Source: Persicaria tinctoria
Taxonomy: Eukaryota; Streptophyta; Magnoliopsida; Caryophyllales; Polygonaceae
Length of the DNA stretch: 64,000 nucleotides
Assembly: GCA_037127255.1 (NCBI GenBank)
Contig: JBANSL010000009.1
Span: 23,338,475-23,402,474 of the forward strand
Reading direction: 5' to 3'
Part shown: positions 24,308-34,637 of the stretch, piece after piece
Numbering within the stretch: the stretch's first letter is position 1
Layout: each line of letters opens with the position of its first letter
The notes under the pieces: model-generated
What the model was told of the DNA's origin: nothing
Databases searched by the model: none
What the model saw: the letters and a program-made list of their open reading frames with translations, nothing else
Position numbers and translations under genes: made by a program

Positions 24308-25512
24308 TGATACGTTTGGAATCCCCGATCCTTCGCCTGTGGGCTCAAGATCAAGAACCACGCCGTATATTTGCTAGATCTTGCAATGCTCTTTGATATC
24401 TCCTTATTGGAACAATTTAAACAAGTAATTAAATTTCTGAAATAGCGACAGTTCTACACTTAATAAAATTCCCGCAATAAAGAACTCAGATTTAGCGACA
24501 GAAACAAGAGAAGCGATGGACTGGGCGCGCGGATGTTGCTGGGCACACAGGCTTCTGGCCTCAGGGTGTGTGCGGAAATCCGGGTGCGCGGAGACAGAGC
24601 ACTCGCTGGGAGCGGGAGTGCTAGCGAGCGAAGGTGAGATCGAGGATGCGAAGACGAGAGCGCGGGAGCGAGGCGCCAGGGCGTCCGCGCTCGCTGGGAG
24701 CGACGCTGGCAGCGAGTGTCGCCAAGCGCAGGGCTTCCTCGGTTGCGATGGTGTCTCGAGTAGGATTGTGGGTTTGGTTATCCTCGATGTCGACGAGAGC
24801 ACTGATGGTGATGGTGAATGTGATTGCCGAAACTCTCAAGAACACAAGAGCTTTTGGGATTGATAATCGAGATCCCTTTAATCCATAAAGGGGTTTCTCA
24901 ATTCTGATTCAATCTAATTAATTCAAAAGTGCATAACATGAATATATAGAAAACTATGGGAGATCTAACCAATCCTTCCTTGCAAAGGAAAGGGGTTTGG
25001 ATAGATTTATTATATCTAAAGATAAATGAAATAAATCTAAGATAAATATTTCCTAATAAAGATAGAAATTCAATAACTTGGTGGCCAAGGATTATATCAA
25101 GAAGAGATATAATTAATTCCATCTTATTAATCTAATTTGCATAAAATAATAACATAAGTAAATAATGTAAGAGAACTCGGCCCACAAGAGAGAACTCGAC
25201 CAAGCCCAACAAATCCACTCGACATGTCTTTGGGCCGAGTGACATGTGTGTGTTGATCAAGGAGGGTGTTGACGAGTCTTCATGAGCTCTGTGTGTGGAC
25301 ACAAGCTCACTTCCTGTGCTGGTGGTGTAACCTTGAGCCAAGTGATCCAAGGTGGCCTGAACCCTTGCTCTAAAGTTCCATGGTGACGGACAAGAAATAC
25401 TTTAGTTGCAATTTGAATCTTCTTGGCCCTTGCACGAGTGACAGGACCATCGAATGGAACCTTCATGTTGTCCTCAATGTCACCAGGAGTAATCGATAAT
25501 TACACGGCATCA
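24308..25512 (-). mobile_element. 5' LTR of element F, uninterrupted
   Basis: 1205 bases, TGATG to GTATCA on the minus strand. It holds the empty CACTA-3 target (AAT at 25410-25412) and the undisturbed LTR-encoded polyprotein tail, open on the minus strand from the LTR edge to about 25257. Confidence 0.9.
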
Positions 25513-26271
25513 CATAGGGCAGCCCAGCTTCATCGGGTGTTGTCCTCCTTGAGTCATTTATATCTATTACGAGATACGAGATGGGCATGAGATATGATAT
25601 ATGATGAGATTTGATATGATTATAGCATCGAACTGGCCAGTCTCCACCTTGTCTGGAAGAGGGGTGATGGTAAAAGAGGGATATACCGCTTGGTATTCTT
25701 TGTTAAGGCCTTCCTCAATATTCTACACATATGAATTAGGAGCATGATAGTGTGGTTTTATTTCAGTACTGCATGAAGACATCCTTTATTCTAGGTATAG
25801 GCGTATTATATGTCCTCAGCGCGGTCAGAGGACCCGCGGGCGGACTCTTGGCCTGACTTGGTGGTATAGTTTCAGGTACCCGATCTACTACTTGATTTTG
25901 TGTTGATATGACGGGGTCCATTCATATTGTGGAGAGTGAGTGTATGAACCCTGACTTCACTAGACTCATGTTTTTTTGGATTTCTTCCTATTATACTCCA
26001 TTTTGACCCGGCTCTGTCGTGGTACTGGTTGTATTGTTTTCAGAACTTTCGTCCTTTGCATGATAAAGGTTTTCGCGCGTTGTAGACTTAGGACAGGTAC
26101 AGGGGTTTACCCCGGGGTCTCCAACGGACCTTTTCGATTTGGGTGCAAAATCCCACTTTGAAATATGCACCTTCGATTTCAAACCTTCAACCTGTACTCG
26201 GGGCGCAAGATCCAACGAGGGGTTTCATCCCTCGAAACGTAACTCGGGAATCATAATCCCGAGCCGTTACA
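25513..26271 (-). mobile_element. Probable LTR fragment of another gypsy element (Tekay/Del-like start)
   Basis: On the minus strand the right edge starts TGTAACGGCTCGGGATTATG, like the 5' LTR starts of Tekay/Del-type chromoviruses, and it abuts copia coding sequence. No gag-pol belonging to it is seen, so it is a solo or truncated LTR. It carries the CATAG duplication of F at 25513-25517 and continues at 12042-12209 across F. Family placement rests only on the terminal motif. Confidence 0.4.
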
Positions 26272-28262
26272 ATATTAGATAATATCGAGTCCATTTCATC
26301 ATTTATTGCCTCTTTCCAGAATGCAGCGTCTCTTGGCGACTTTGCTTCTGTAAAAGTCTTTGGATCCCCATCTAATAGATGTATTAATGGTGTTTGAGTC
26401 AACACTTCTTCTCTAGAACCTTCAACCAAGAATAGACCATCATTTGGTAGTTTAAAATCAGACCCAAATGATTTCTCTATCAATTTCCTTTGACTACTTC
26501 TTGGTTCTGCAGCAGATCTTTCTGCTGGTTCCTCAGTGGGTCTTTTCCTAATCAAAGGAGAGGGATTGGATTCTTGAGAGACTTCTGGTGTGTCACAGGT
26601 TGTATCACCAACAAACTTTGTCTCAAAGAATTCAACATCTCTTGATTCAATAATCATATTTGATTCCAAATCCAGAAATCTGTATGCCTTAGAATTTTTA
26701 GCATACCCTATAAATACACTCTTTAGTGCCTTAGGACCTAACTTTGTCCTTTTAGGATCCGGAATTCTGTAAAATGTTATACATCCCCATACCTTTAGGT
26801 AATTTAGATTAGGTTGTCTTCCATTCCAGACTTCATACGGAGAAACCTTTGTTTTCCTTGAAGGAATTCTGCTGTGAAGATGACATGCTGTCAATAAAGC
26901 TTCACCCCATAAATTTGAGGGAAACTTTGCATTTATCATCATAGCATTCACCATATCACACAACGTTCTATTTTTCCTTTCAGCCAATCCATTTTGTTGT
27001 GGCGTATATGGGGCTGTTCTTTGGTGAATAATACCATTATTCTCACAAAATTCAGAGAATTCATTTGAGAAATATTCACCACCTCGGTCACTTCTCAGAA
27101 TTTTAATCTTCGTGCTTTTCTGATTTTCAACTGAGCACTTATAAATTCTGAATTTTTCAAATGCCTCATCTTTTGTTTTAAGAAAATAGACATATGTATA
27201 TCTAGACTTGTCATCTATAAAGGTAATAAAATATCTATTTCCTCCTCTAGTTATTACACCATTCAATTCACAAATATCATAATGGACTAGTCCTAGAATA
27301 TCATTTGTCTTTTCCACACTTGGAAAAGGTTTCTTTGTCATCTTTGGTTGTACACAAACACCACAATCTTTATCAAAGGCATGACTATCACATTTAATCA
27401 TTCCATGCTTAGACATAAATTTTAGCGATCTAAAATTAACATGAGCAAGACGCATATGCCATAAAGTAGGAGAGGACTCAACAATATAAGTAGAATCATT
27501 CATCTTATTATTAATACTTAGTTTAAACATACCATCACAAGAGTATCCGTTGCCTATGAATACACCACCCTTAGTTAGTATCAATTTTCCTGATTCTAAA
27601 ACAACCATTATGCCCACCTTACACAAGAGATCTGCAGAAACAAGATTCTTCCTAATTTCTGGAACATGTAAGACATTAGTTAATGTCATTTTCTTTCCAG
27701 AAGTAAACTGAACTTCAACACGGCCTTTTCCCATGACCTTTGCAACATTTTTGTTTCCCATCAGAACGCCGTCTTCTTTCTCAGTGGCTTCATACGCTGA
27801 GAATTGAGACACATCATTGCACACATGAACCGTGGCGCCTGAGTCATACCACCAATCTTTGGATATTGTTGCTCCAGCCATGTTTAATTCAGTAACCATA
27901 CCAATATGCAGATTTGAAACCATGGCAACGATTTCAGTTGTCTCCTTCTCTGCCATATTAGCCTGGTTGTTCTTCAACTCTTCTTGTTTCTTCTTCCAGA
28001 ATCTGCACTCCTTCTTAAAGTGCACTGGTTTGTGAAAATAGTGGCATTTGGGCCTGTTGTCCTGGTCATCCTTCTTGTACCTCTTGTTGTTGGAGTTTCC
28101 TTCCTGACCCTTCTTTCTTTTGTTCTGGCCAGTGTTTCTGTTAGAGTTTTCTCCAGCAACATGGTTCACCTTAGAGTCGGATTGAGAATCCACTTGCTTT
28201 TTGTATTGATTTCTCGTCTCCTCCTCTATCCGCAAATGTTTCTGTAATTGCTCTAAGGACAA
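26272..28262 (-). pseudogene. Copia gag C-terminus, protease, integrase, RT start
   Basis: The open frame begins after a TAA at 28263-28265. It contains a zinc-finger-like CHYFHKPVHFKKEC, a protease WWYDSGATVHVCND, the pre-integrase block (LWHMRLAHVN, CGVCVQPKMTKKPF) and a full integrase core (VHYDICELNG, RYFITFIDDKSRYTYVYFL, LRSDRGGEYFSNEF, YTPQQNGLAERKNRT). The typical KVWGC and FIGYAKNSKAYRF blocks follow. RT stops after AINDEMDSILSN; the last 28 codons come from the adjacent LTR. Tork/Tnt1-like by motif style. The integrase looks intact by eye. Confidence 0.85.
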
Positions 28263-28265
28263 CTC

Positions 28266-28834
28266 TTATGTGGTGTGAAGGAGTTTCTTTCTGTAATCAT
28301 TCCAAGTAGTTGGCAATTTAGCAACAATTGCACCTACTTGTAGTGATTCAGATATCTCAACCTTCAACTCCTTGAGTCGATTAACAATACTCTGCAAGTC
28401 ATGAACTTGATCCATGACAGGCTTGTCAGTAGTCATTGAAAATTCAAAGTATTTCATGATCAAAAACTTATCTGTCCCTTGCTTCTCATTGTTGTATCTC
28501 GTCACCAACGTGGTCCATATCTCCTTTGGTGATTTGATGGCAGTGAACAAATTGTACAACCGGTCTGAGAGGCGGTTCAAGATGTGTCCTCTGCACAGCA
28601 CCTCATCTTCATCTCGTTTCTTTCGCTTCTCCTTGATTTCCTCTTCTTCATTGTCTTCTGGATCAGGGATAACCGGCAAGTTATCATCAAAAGAACATAT
28701 GAGATTTTCAGCGCAGTGAGTAGAAACATCATCTGGTCCTTCCATCGATTGAAGTTGGTTCCATCAAATCGATCCAGTTTGAAGAAGTCTTGATGCATTA
28801 GGGTTAATGCTGCTGCTTGTGATCTTGCCTCCAT
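28266..28834 (-). pseudogene. Copia gag N-terminal part, frameshifted
   Basis: ATG at 28834 starts MEARSQAAAL, with the gag motif FKLDRFDGTNFNRWKDQMMF. The frame shifts near 28690, and the second frame continues DDNLPVIPDPEDNEEEE and FTAIKSPKEIWTTLVTRYN to the TAA at 28263. The distance from LTR to ATG is only 20 bases. Confidence 0.75.
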
Positions 28835-28854
28835 TACGAATATCACTTAAAAAT

Positions 28855-29269
28855 TGTTGGTACATTGGGGGGTTTTAGTGCTTTGAGGCGTGAAAAAGAT
28901 CACTTTCTTTTGTCCCCACTAGTTGCTATTGGGTTGTAGACAAATTCACTCCTAAGGATACAACAAAGCCCTAAAACAATCAGACAGCAAATCTGATTGT
29001 TTTCTTCAAGTTATCTAGAAAGGAGACTGGGTTAGAGTCTTTATAAGAGAAGGAAATAACCACCAAACTGCAGTTAATAGGCAGTTAATGTGGTTATGGA
29101 AGTTGGCGGGAAAGTAACCAACCACATATCTGATAACCACAGATATGTAACAACCCGTATGCCATGTGTCCACACCACATAATTTCCAAAAACTGAAAAT
29201 ATAAATCCCTCTTCTAATCCTTGTGGAAAATTAATTAATTTATTAGTCTAATATAAAGACTTTCCAACA
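28855..29269 (-). mobile_element. Copia 5' LTR
   Basis: On the minus strand it begins TGTTGGAAAGTC and ends ATGTACCAACA, giving a perfect six-base terminal inverted repeat TGTTGG/CCAACA. Length 415. The next bases (ATTTTTAAGTGATATTCG) do not match the usual tRNA-iMet primer site. Confidence 0.7.
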
Positions 29270-29516
29270 ATAATACTATAAGGTGCATCTATAAGATTAC
29301 AAAATGCAACAAAGTATGCTACATCACATTTGTTGTCTTTATTTTAAAAAATGAAAAATATGAGATTACAAAATATAAAGTGAACAAACAATACAATAAA
29401 GATTATTATTAATATATGTGCATTTTCCGAATGTAAAGTAAGTTTTCTACCAAATATTTTCTTTATAGGATGCTATTTTTATGGCGGTTTTGTACTTTGA
29501 TGCGACATGCGTCATT

Positions 29517-29605
29517 AAAAAGCCTTTTAGCTCAAAAATAGTATAACAATGTGCCCATGGCTCCATGCACAAAGGTTCGAGTTCAAAATCCCGCATAAGC
29601 TATTT
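29517..29605 (+). other. tRNA-like sequence, plus strand, left of minisatellite
   Basis: AGCCTTTTAGCTCAA resembles a tRNA acceptor and A box (TTAGCTCAATGGTAGAGC type) and AGGTTCGAGTTC resembles a B box, 40 to 50 bases downstream. Too diverged to fold as a tRNA. It aligns along its length with the minus-strand tRNA-like sequence at 30306-30386. Confidence 0.45.
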
Positions 29606-29626
29606 ATGGTTGTCTTCTTTTTGTTC

Positions 29627-30285
29627 CCGTTCATGAATAAGATTATAAAGTGCAATAATAAAATGATAATGTGCACAAATAAGATGATATAATGCATATA
29701 TAACATTATGGTGTGCAAATACAATATTATATTGTGCAAATATAAAATTATGTTGTGCAAATATAATATTATGTTGTGCAAATAAAATGATAAGTGCAAG
29801 AATAAAATGATCAAGTGCAAGAATCAAATGACAAAGTGCAAGAATAAAAAGCCAAAGTACATGAATAAGATTATGAAGTGCACAATTAAGATTATAAAGT
29901 GCATAAATAAAATGATAAAGTGCAAGAATAAAATGATAATATTATTAAATGATAAGTGCAAGAATAAAATGATGTTTTATGAATAAAAATATGAATGCAT
30001 GAATAAGATTGTGAAGTGCACAATTAAGATTATAAGTGCATAAATAAAATGATAAAGTGCAAGAATAAAATCAAGTGTATGAACTAGATTATGAAGTGTA
30101 GAATTAAGATTATAAATTGCATGAATAAAATGATAAAGTGCCAGAATAAAATGATGAAGTGCATTGATAATAATATTAAGTGCACGAATAAGATTATAAA
30201 GTGCACAAATAAAATGATAAAGTGCAAGAACAAGATTATAAAGTGCACAATTAAGATTATAAATTGCACTTTTATCAAAAAATAA
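29627..30285. repeat. Degenerate minisatellite, about 20-25 base unit
   Basis: More than twenty imperfect copies of AAGTGCAAGAATAAAATGAT and relatives (…GTGCAAATATAATATTATGTT… at 29700-29780). Units vary in length and sequence. No spacer pattern like a CRISPR array. Long frames seen through it on both strands are artefacts of repetition. Confidence 0.85.
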
Positions 30286-30305
30286 TACACCCTATTAAAA
30301 TTAAG

Positions 30306-30386
30306 TAATTTAGCCTATGTAGGAGTTGAACTCACATATATGTGGATAAGCACATTGCTCTACCATTGAGCTAATAGACTTTTAAA
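30306..30386 (-). other. tRNA-like sequence, minus strand, right of minisatellite
   Basis: Read on the minus strand: GTCTATTAGCTCAATGGTAG continuing AGCA, a good A box with D stem GCTC/GAGC, then an imperfect anticodon arm and GAGTTCAACTCC as T arm/B box. The anticodon stem does not pair well, so this is a tRNA-derived relic, not a functional gene. It is the inverted partner of 29517-29605. Confidence 0.55.
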
Positions 30387-30683
30387 ACTTATTAAGTACA
30401 AGAATAGATATAAGAATCAAATACTTCTACTGAAATTTTCCGTCCAGGGGCTCAAAAACAATACGAATGAGTTCATGAAAAACACGACAAATTCAGGGGC
30501 TCATAAATTTGGACAGAAAATTACCCAATTCCATAATCCTAATAAATCCAGTCAACAACACTAAAGTTCACAAGACCTAATACAAATTCAGACGACAACT
30601 GTAGACATAGGAGGCCAACAATAGTTCACAAATTTAGACAGCAAGTTGGAACAAATTCAGACAGAAAATTAAATTGAAGACAC

Positions 30684-30767
30684 ACCAGTGGTGGTCGACT
30701 TCACGGAGTGGACATGGCTGGTGACCACAAGGTCCACAATATTGATGTGGACCTTCCCTTTACCCAT
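30684..30767 (-). pseudogene. Fragment of eEF1A (translation elongation factor 1-alpha), N-terminal coding start
   Basis: From an ATG at 30767 the minus strand encodes MGKGKVHINIV, a short insertion, then SHVHSVKSTTTG. eEF1A begins [25 protein letters not shown], one of the most conserved N termini in eukaryotes; the GTP-binding P-loop is degenerate here (Gly and Asp lost). Similarity ends right after STTTG. The bases just before the ATG resemble the end of an eEF1A leader. A CT-rich, exon-like leader lies upstream on the same strand at 31550-31980. This is a non-functional captured or relic fragment. Confidence 0.7.
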
Positions 30768-31538
30768 GATTTAAACTTGAACTGTCATAAGCAATAACTT
30801 GTACCAAAACGTGGAAATAGCATACATCAATATATATACTTAAGACCAAACTAATCCTCAATAATGTAAATTGATGAACTTTGTAGTCCAGAACTAGAAA
30901 ATAATCTTAGAACCATAAAAAAAACTACCAATATGAACAACGTTGAGATGATCAAACAAATTCAATGCAAATTAAATAAAATCAAGAGCAATAAAATCAC
31001 CATTTAAGCATAGATTGTTAAAAATCAAGAGCAATAAAATCAAGAAATTGACCTAGTTGGATGCAAATAAAGTGATTCACATATTCAAGGATGTTGAAAT
31101 TTCAACTATCAGAGTTGCAATCAAATGTCAAACTCCGCATCTGTCTAGACAAACGATAGCTGCAATGAGGTGAATATGGAGTAGCATTTGACACGAAACA
31201 TAAGCTTGCCTGTCTAGAAGGAAGCAATCTAGCAGTCTAGGACTCAATCTCTTTGACACCAACATCAAAACTAGGACTAATAGCTCTGCACTTGTTCAAC
31301 CTTCCGCTCAATTCGACAACAATCTTACCAGATCTATGATCATCAACATACTCAAGAACAATTAGCTACAGTATTTCACTTGCACAATTGCTTGAATACA
31401 TCCCTTGTTTCAGGATCATCACGGTGCAAAAAAAGGGATAAAGTCCTTCAAAATATCTGATGCAAACCACTAACCACTGAGCACTGATCAAACATAAGCG
31501 ATAAAGGTCTTAAGGCTAGAAATTGTACCTAAACAATA

Positions 31539-31980
31539 TCAGAAATCAATTGAACAAAACCAAAACAAGAGTAAGAGGAGAAATTGAGAATAGGTACCAA
31601 GCACCGGAGAAATTAAGAGTAGAATCGAAAAGAGAAAAACTGGAGATCGCCAGGGGAGGGATTTTGGTGAAGCAAAACAGGCATGGGGCCCGGTGAAGCG
31701 AAACTGGCATGGAGGCAACGGTGGCGTGGTCCCCCAACAGCGATGAGCAGAGGCCGCGACCATGGATAACCGGAGATGGGGATGATCAGCGCGGCAGCGA
31801 TCCCTCTCAAAAAGAAGGATTCGACAGCGGGAGGTAGGCCTGAGAAAGAGAGATGACAAATCCCTTGATGCGGAGTTCTGAATTGACTCCCATGGCGGAC
31901 GACGCTGATTGCAGAGAGGAAGGTTTGTGAAGTTCGCTATTTGCAGGAGAGCGAGGGTTTGTGGAAGAAGAGACATGAAG
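31539..31980 (-). other. CT-rich leader-like exon on the minus strand
   Basis: Read on the minus strand it is pyrimidine- and GC-rich compared with its AT-rich surroundings. An open frame of 145 codons passes through, but its composition (Ser, Leu, Arg, Pro) has no recognisable domain. It faces away from the Ulp1-like gene, so 31980-32220 would be a bidirectional promoter region. It could be the first exon of the unit ending in the eEF1A fragment; unproven. Confidence 0.35.
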
Positions 31981-32009
31981 AAAGTTGGGCCCGATTCCGT
32001 TTTTTTTTT

Positions 32010-32170
32010 AAATTAAGCCCATTTTCACTTTAACAAAATTTTATTTTAAGCACAATTTTCATTTTGACCGCACAATTTTCATTTTGACCACATCCTATAT
32101 AGGTAATGGTTCAAATGAAAATGGAGCTTAAAATGAAAATTTTGTTTAAAGTGAAAATGGGTTTTTTTAA
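32010..32170. repeat. MITE-like inverted repeat
   Basis: The left arm AAGCCCATTTTCACTTTAAC (from about 32014) is mirrored by GTTTAAAGTGAAAATGGGTT near 32144-32163, and the arms extend about 40 bases with AAAATTTTATTTTAAGC against GCTTAAAATGAAAATTTT. The centre holds two copies of CACAATTTTCATTTTGACC. The whole is about 160 bases and could form a hairpin. It sits between the two divergent leader-like regions. Confidence 0.7.
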
Positions 32171-32337
32171 CCTTGGGCTGCTGGATCATTTAAGTCATTA
32201 TCCGTTTCATTAATTTACCCAACTTCGAGCTAGGTTCTTTACTCCTTTCTCACTCATCTCTCTCTTTCTGCGCTTTTTCACTTTTCGGTTCTCTCGAGTG
32301 ATTTTGGATCTGAAATTGCGTTTGAGCTCTGTTCGCC

Positions 32338-34595
32338 ATGGATTCAACTTCGCAAGGTTAGGGTTTCTAAATAATCTTTGTTATTCTTTGCTACATTACT
32401 TCGATATCGTACCTATTTTTTATTTTCGTCTTCGATTGAGATGTGTGTGTTAGGGTTTTTGTTCTTTAGTTTGCGATTCTGTTTCTATTATGAGCTTTTC
32501 AGGTTATTTGTTGAATCTGGAGTACAGTTGTTCTATATTTATGCTAATCATCGATTATTGTTGGTCGGATGTGTGTGTTTTTGTTTTAATGTTCGTTTTT
32601 TGTTAGGGTTTTTATGTGTTTTGGAGATGTGTGGTTATTGTCGTTTGTTTATTGTTGAGTTTCTTCTTCTTTGCTGTTGTTTATGAAGTATATTTTTTTT
32701 AATTTCTGTCTTTTATTGTGTTTTGTGCTGTAGTATTTTGTTGTTTTTCGTTTATATTCGTATTTACTGCACTTTATTTGGTGTCTTTTGTGTTTGAATT
32801 GATATTATAATTTTTAATCTGTTTTGGTTATTTGTCAAGGTAAACGTCCACGTAGGAGGTCCTAGTCTAATGCAATTATTGTTCCCGGTACAACTCGAAA
32901 ACGATTGAAAAAATCTGGTACAAAGCTCCATGTAGTTGATTTATCAAGGGATTCTCCAGATGTATCTGATTCCCAAGTTGAAGACTCACTTGAGTTTGAA
33001 GACACACACCCTCTTATTTGGCGTTCTCGGAAGGATTCTGCTTCTCCAAAGGTCACTATTGATGTTCTGTCATCTCCTGGTCCTGTTAATGAATCTGCTT
33101 CTCAAGGGTCTACTCCTATATTTGCATCACCTGAGGTTTTATCCAGAAGGTCTGGTATTCCAAAACTTTTGTGCGGTGGGAACACTAGTGTTGGTGGAGC
33201 TATTGAAGAGGGAACTGGTGACGGAGGAAGTGTCCCTTGTGGTGAAGTTCAATCTCAGGGCGTGGAGCCTGGTGATGCAGGTAATGGGAAGGACTCTGCT
33301 GTTCAGGTTGAGGAAGAAATTATTGGGTTGGATGGTGTTCGTCTTGAAGAGTCAGATGTTGGGAATAAGAATATTAATGAGCTATCTCATCCATCTAATG
33401 TTCAAGCTGATGTTGGAGGTAGGGATTTGTTTGTTAAGAAGGCAAGGAATACTAGAGCGAAACAGTTCCCAACATTGAAGTCAAGATGCAATATTCGTAT
33501 GTTTGTATCTGCTCTTAGTAAATTGAATGACAAGCAAAATGATTGCATTCGGGGAATTGGCTTTGGGTTTTTATTTGATCTGGATATAGGGTATCTGCCT
33601 CTATCTTTGGGCTACTGGCTTGTTGATAATTTTGATCCAAACAAGTGTTGTTTGCTTATGACTGATGGTGGGAAAGTTGAAATAAGTGATATTGATGTGA
33701 AGAATTGGATGACATCACTTGGAACTGTGGATCATATAACTCCTTCTGTTGTTATTGCCAAGTTAGTAGCTGGCGTTGATTGTGGTGATAAATTTCTGAC
33801 CAATTTCCTCGTGGGTTTTCATTTTTGCTTGTTGACAGTCCTAGGAATGGTCTTGTTAATCATAATTTGGTCAGATCAGTCTGTGATTTGGGTAATTTTA
33901 AAGATCTGAACTGGTGTGCTTTTTTATTAGAAAGTTTGGTTGATACAAAGAAAGTGTGGGAGAAGAACAAGGATGGACACTTTCGAGGGCCTCTTCTATT
34001 CTTGATTGTGAGTGTCCTTTCTATGTTTTGTTTTTAAATGTTTTTCATATTGTTCTAATTTTTTATTGTTTTCATTTTTTATTCTATCTGTTTTAGTTGC
34101 TTTACATGGATAGGGTCAAGTTATTTACAAGTGCTGCTTCTAGGAGGGCGTGTCGGTCTTTCCCTGTATTTGTGGGGTTGAATTTTGCATTATTGCGTCA
34201 GCGTGAGACTCATGATATTGAAAGTGGTGGTTTTGGGCGTGGGTTGATTCAGGAACGTCAATCTATCTCCCCACTCAGGGCAATTCTATTTCTGCTCATA
34301 ATGTTCGTTCGACATCCACTACTCAATGCAACGAACAACCTTTTGTTAAAGACCCTGTACTTGGAAAGGATCCATCCCCCCTTAAGGTTTTAAATATTTT
34401 TCTTACATTTTTTCATATTACTTCTATTTTGATTCATAGTTTCAAATATTGCTATGTGTTTTCCTGTTTGGTATTTGTGACACCCCCTGATTGTGCGTTT
34501 ATATTCATGACTTATTCAAATATAATGTGCTTATTTGCATTTTCTCCCCTTTGTTGTGCTAATGTTTTATTGTTGTCCCCTTTGATTGTTTCTTT

Positions 34596-34637
<42 letters not shown>

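Larger units (their letters stand above)
12210..25512 (-). mobile_element. Complete Ty3/gypsy LTR retrotransposon F (minus strand), split by CACTA-3
   Basis: Read on the minus strand the element runs 5' LTR (24308-25512), primer site, gag, protease, RT, RNase H, integrase, polypurine tract, 3' LTR (18241-18139 then 13296-12210, interrupted by a CACTA element). Both LTRs begin TGATG and end GTATCA, and the whole is bounded by CATAG duplications. The gag-pro-pol frame is continuous except for about seven in-frame stops and one frameshift in a run of seven G. The coding frame runs across the polypurine tract into the LTR, a feature shared with the elements at 38004-61937. Without CACTA-3 it would be about 8.5 kb. 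Confidence 0.9.
26272..29269 (-). mobile_element. Ty1/copia retrotransposon (minus), 3' part missing
   Basis: Order on the minus strand: 5' LTR (28855-29269), very short leader, gag, zinc knuckle, protease, integrase, first residues of RT. The integrase-before-RT order proves copia type. The frame enters unrelated LTR sequence at 26271, so RT, RNase H and the 3' LTR are lost. A one-base-type frameshift in gag and a stop between gag and the rest show decay. Confidence 0.85.

Noticed and set aside
29627..30285. Possible CRISPR-like array or repetitive protein from the minisatellite
   Set aside because: Units are contiguous and degenerate without unique spacers, and the genome is a plant nuclear one; the Ile/His/Leu-rich frames are translation of repeats.
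30306..30386. Functional tRNA gene on the minus strand
   Set aside because: A box and T arm are tRNA-like but the anticodon stem is poorly paired and the acceptor ends do not pair well; treated as tRNA-derived relic.
31539..31976. A 145-codon minus-strand frame that could be read as a protein
   Set aside because: Composition is that of a CT-rich leader, no domain or signal is recognisable and overlapping frames are equally open; kept only as a leader-like exon.
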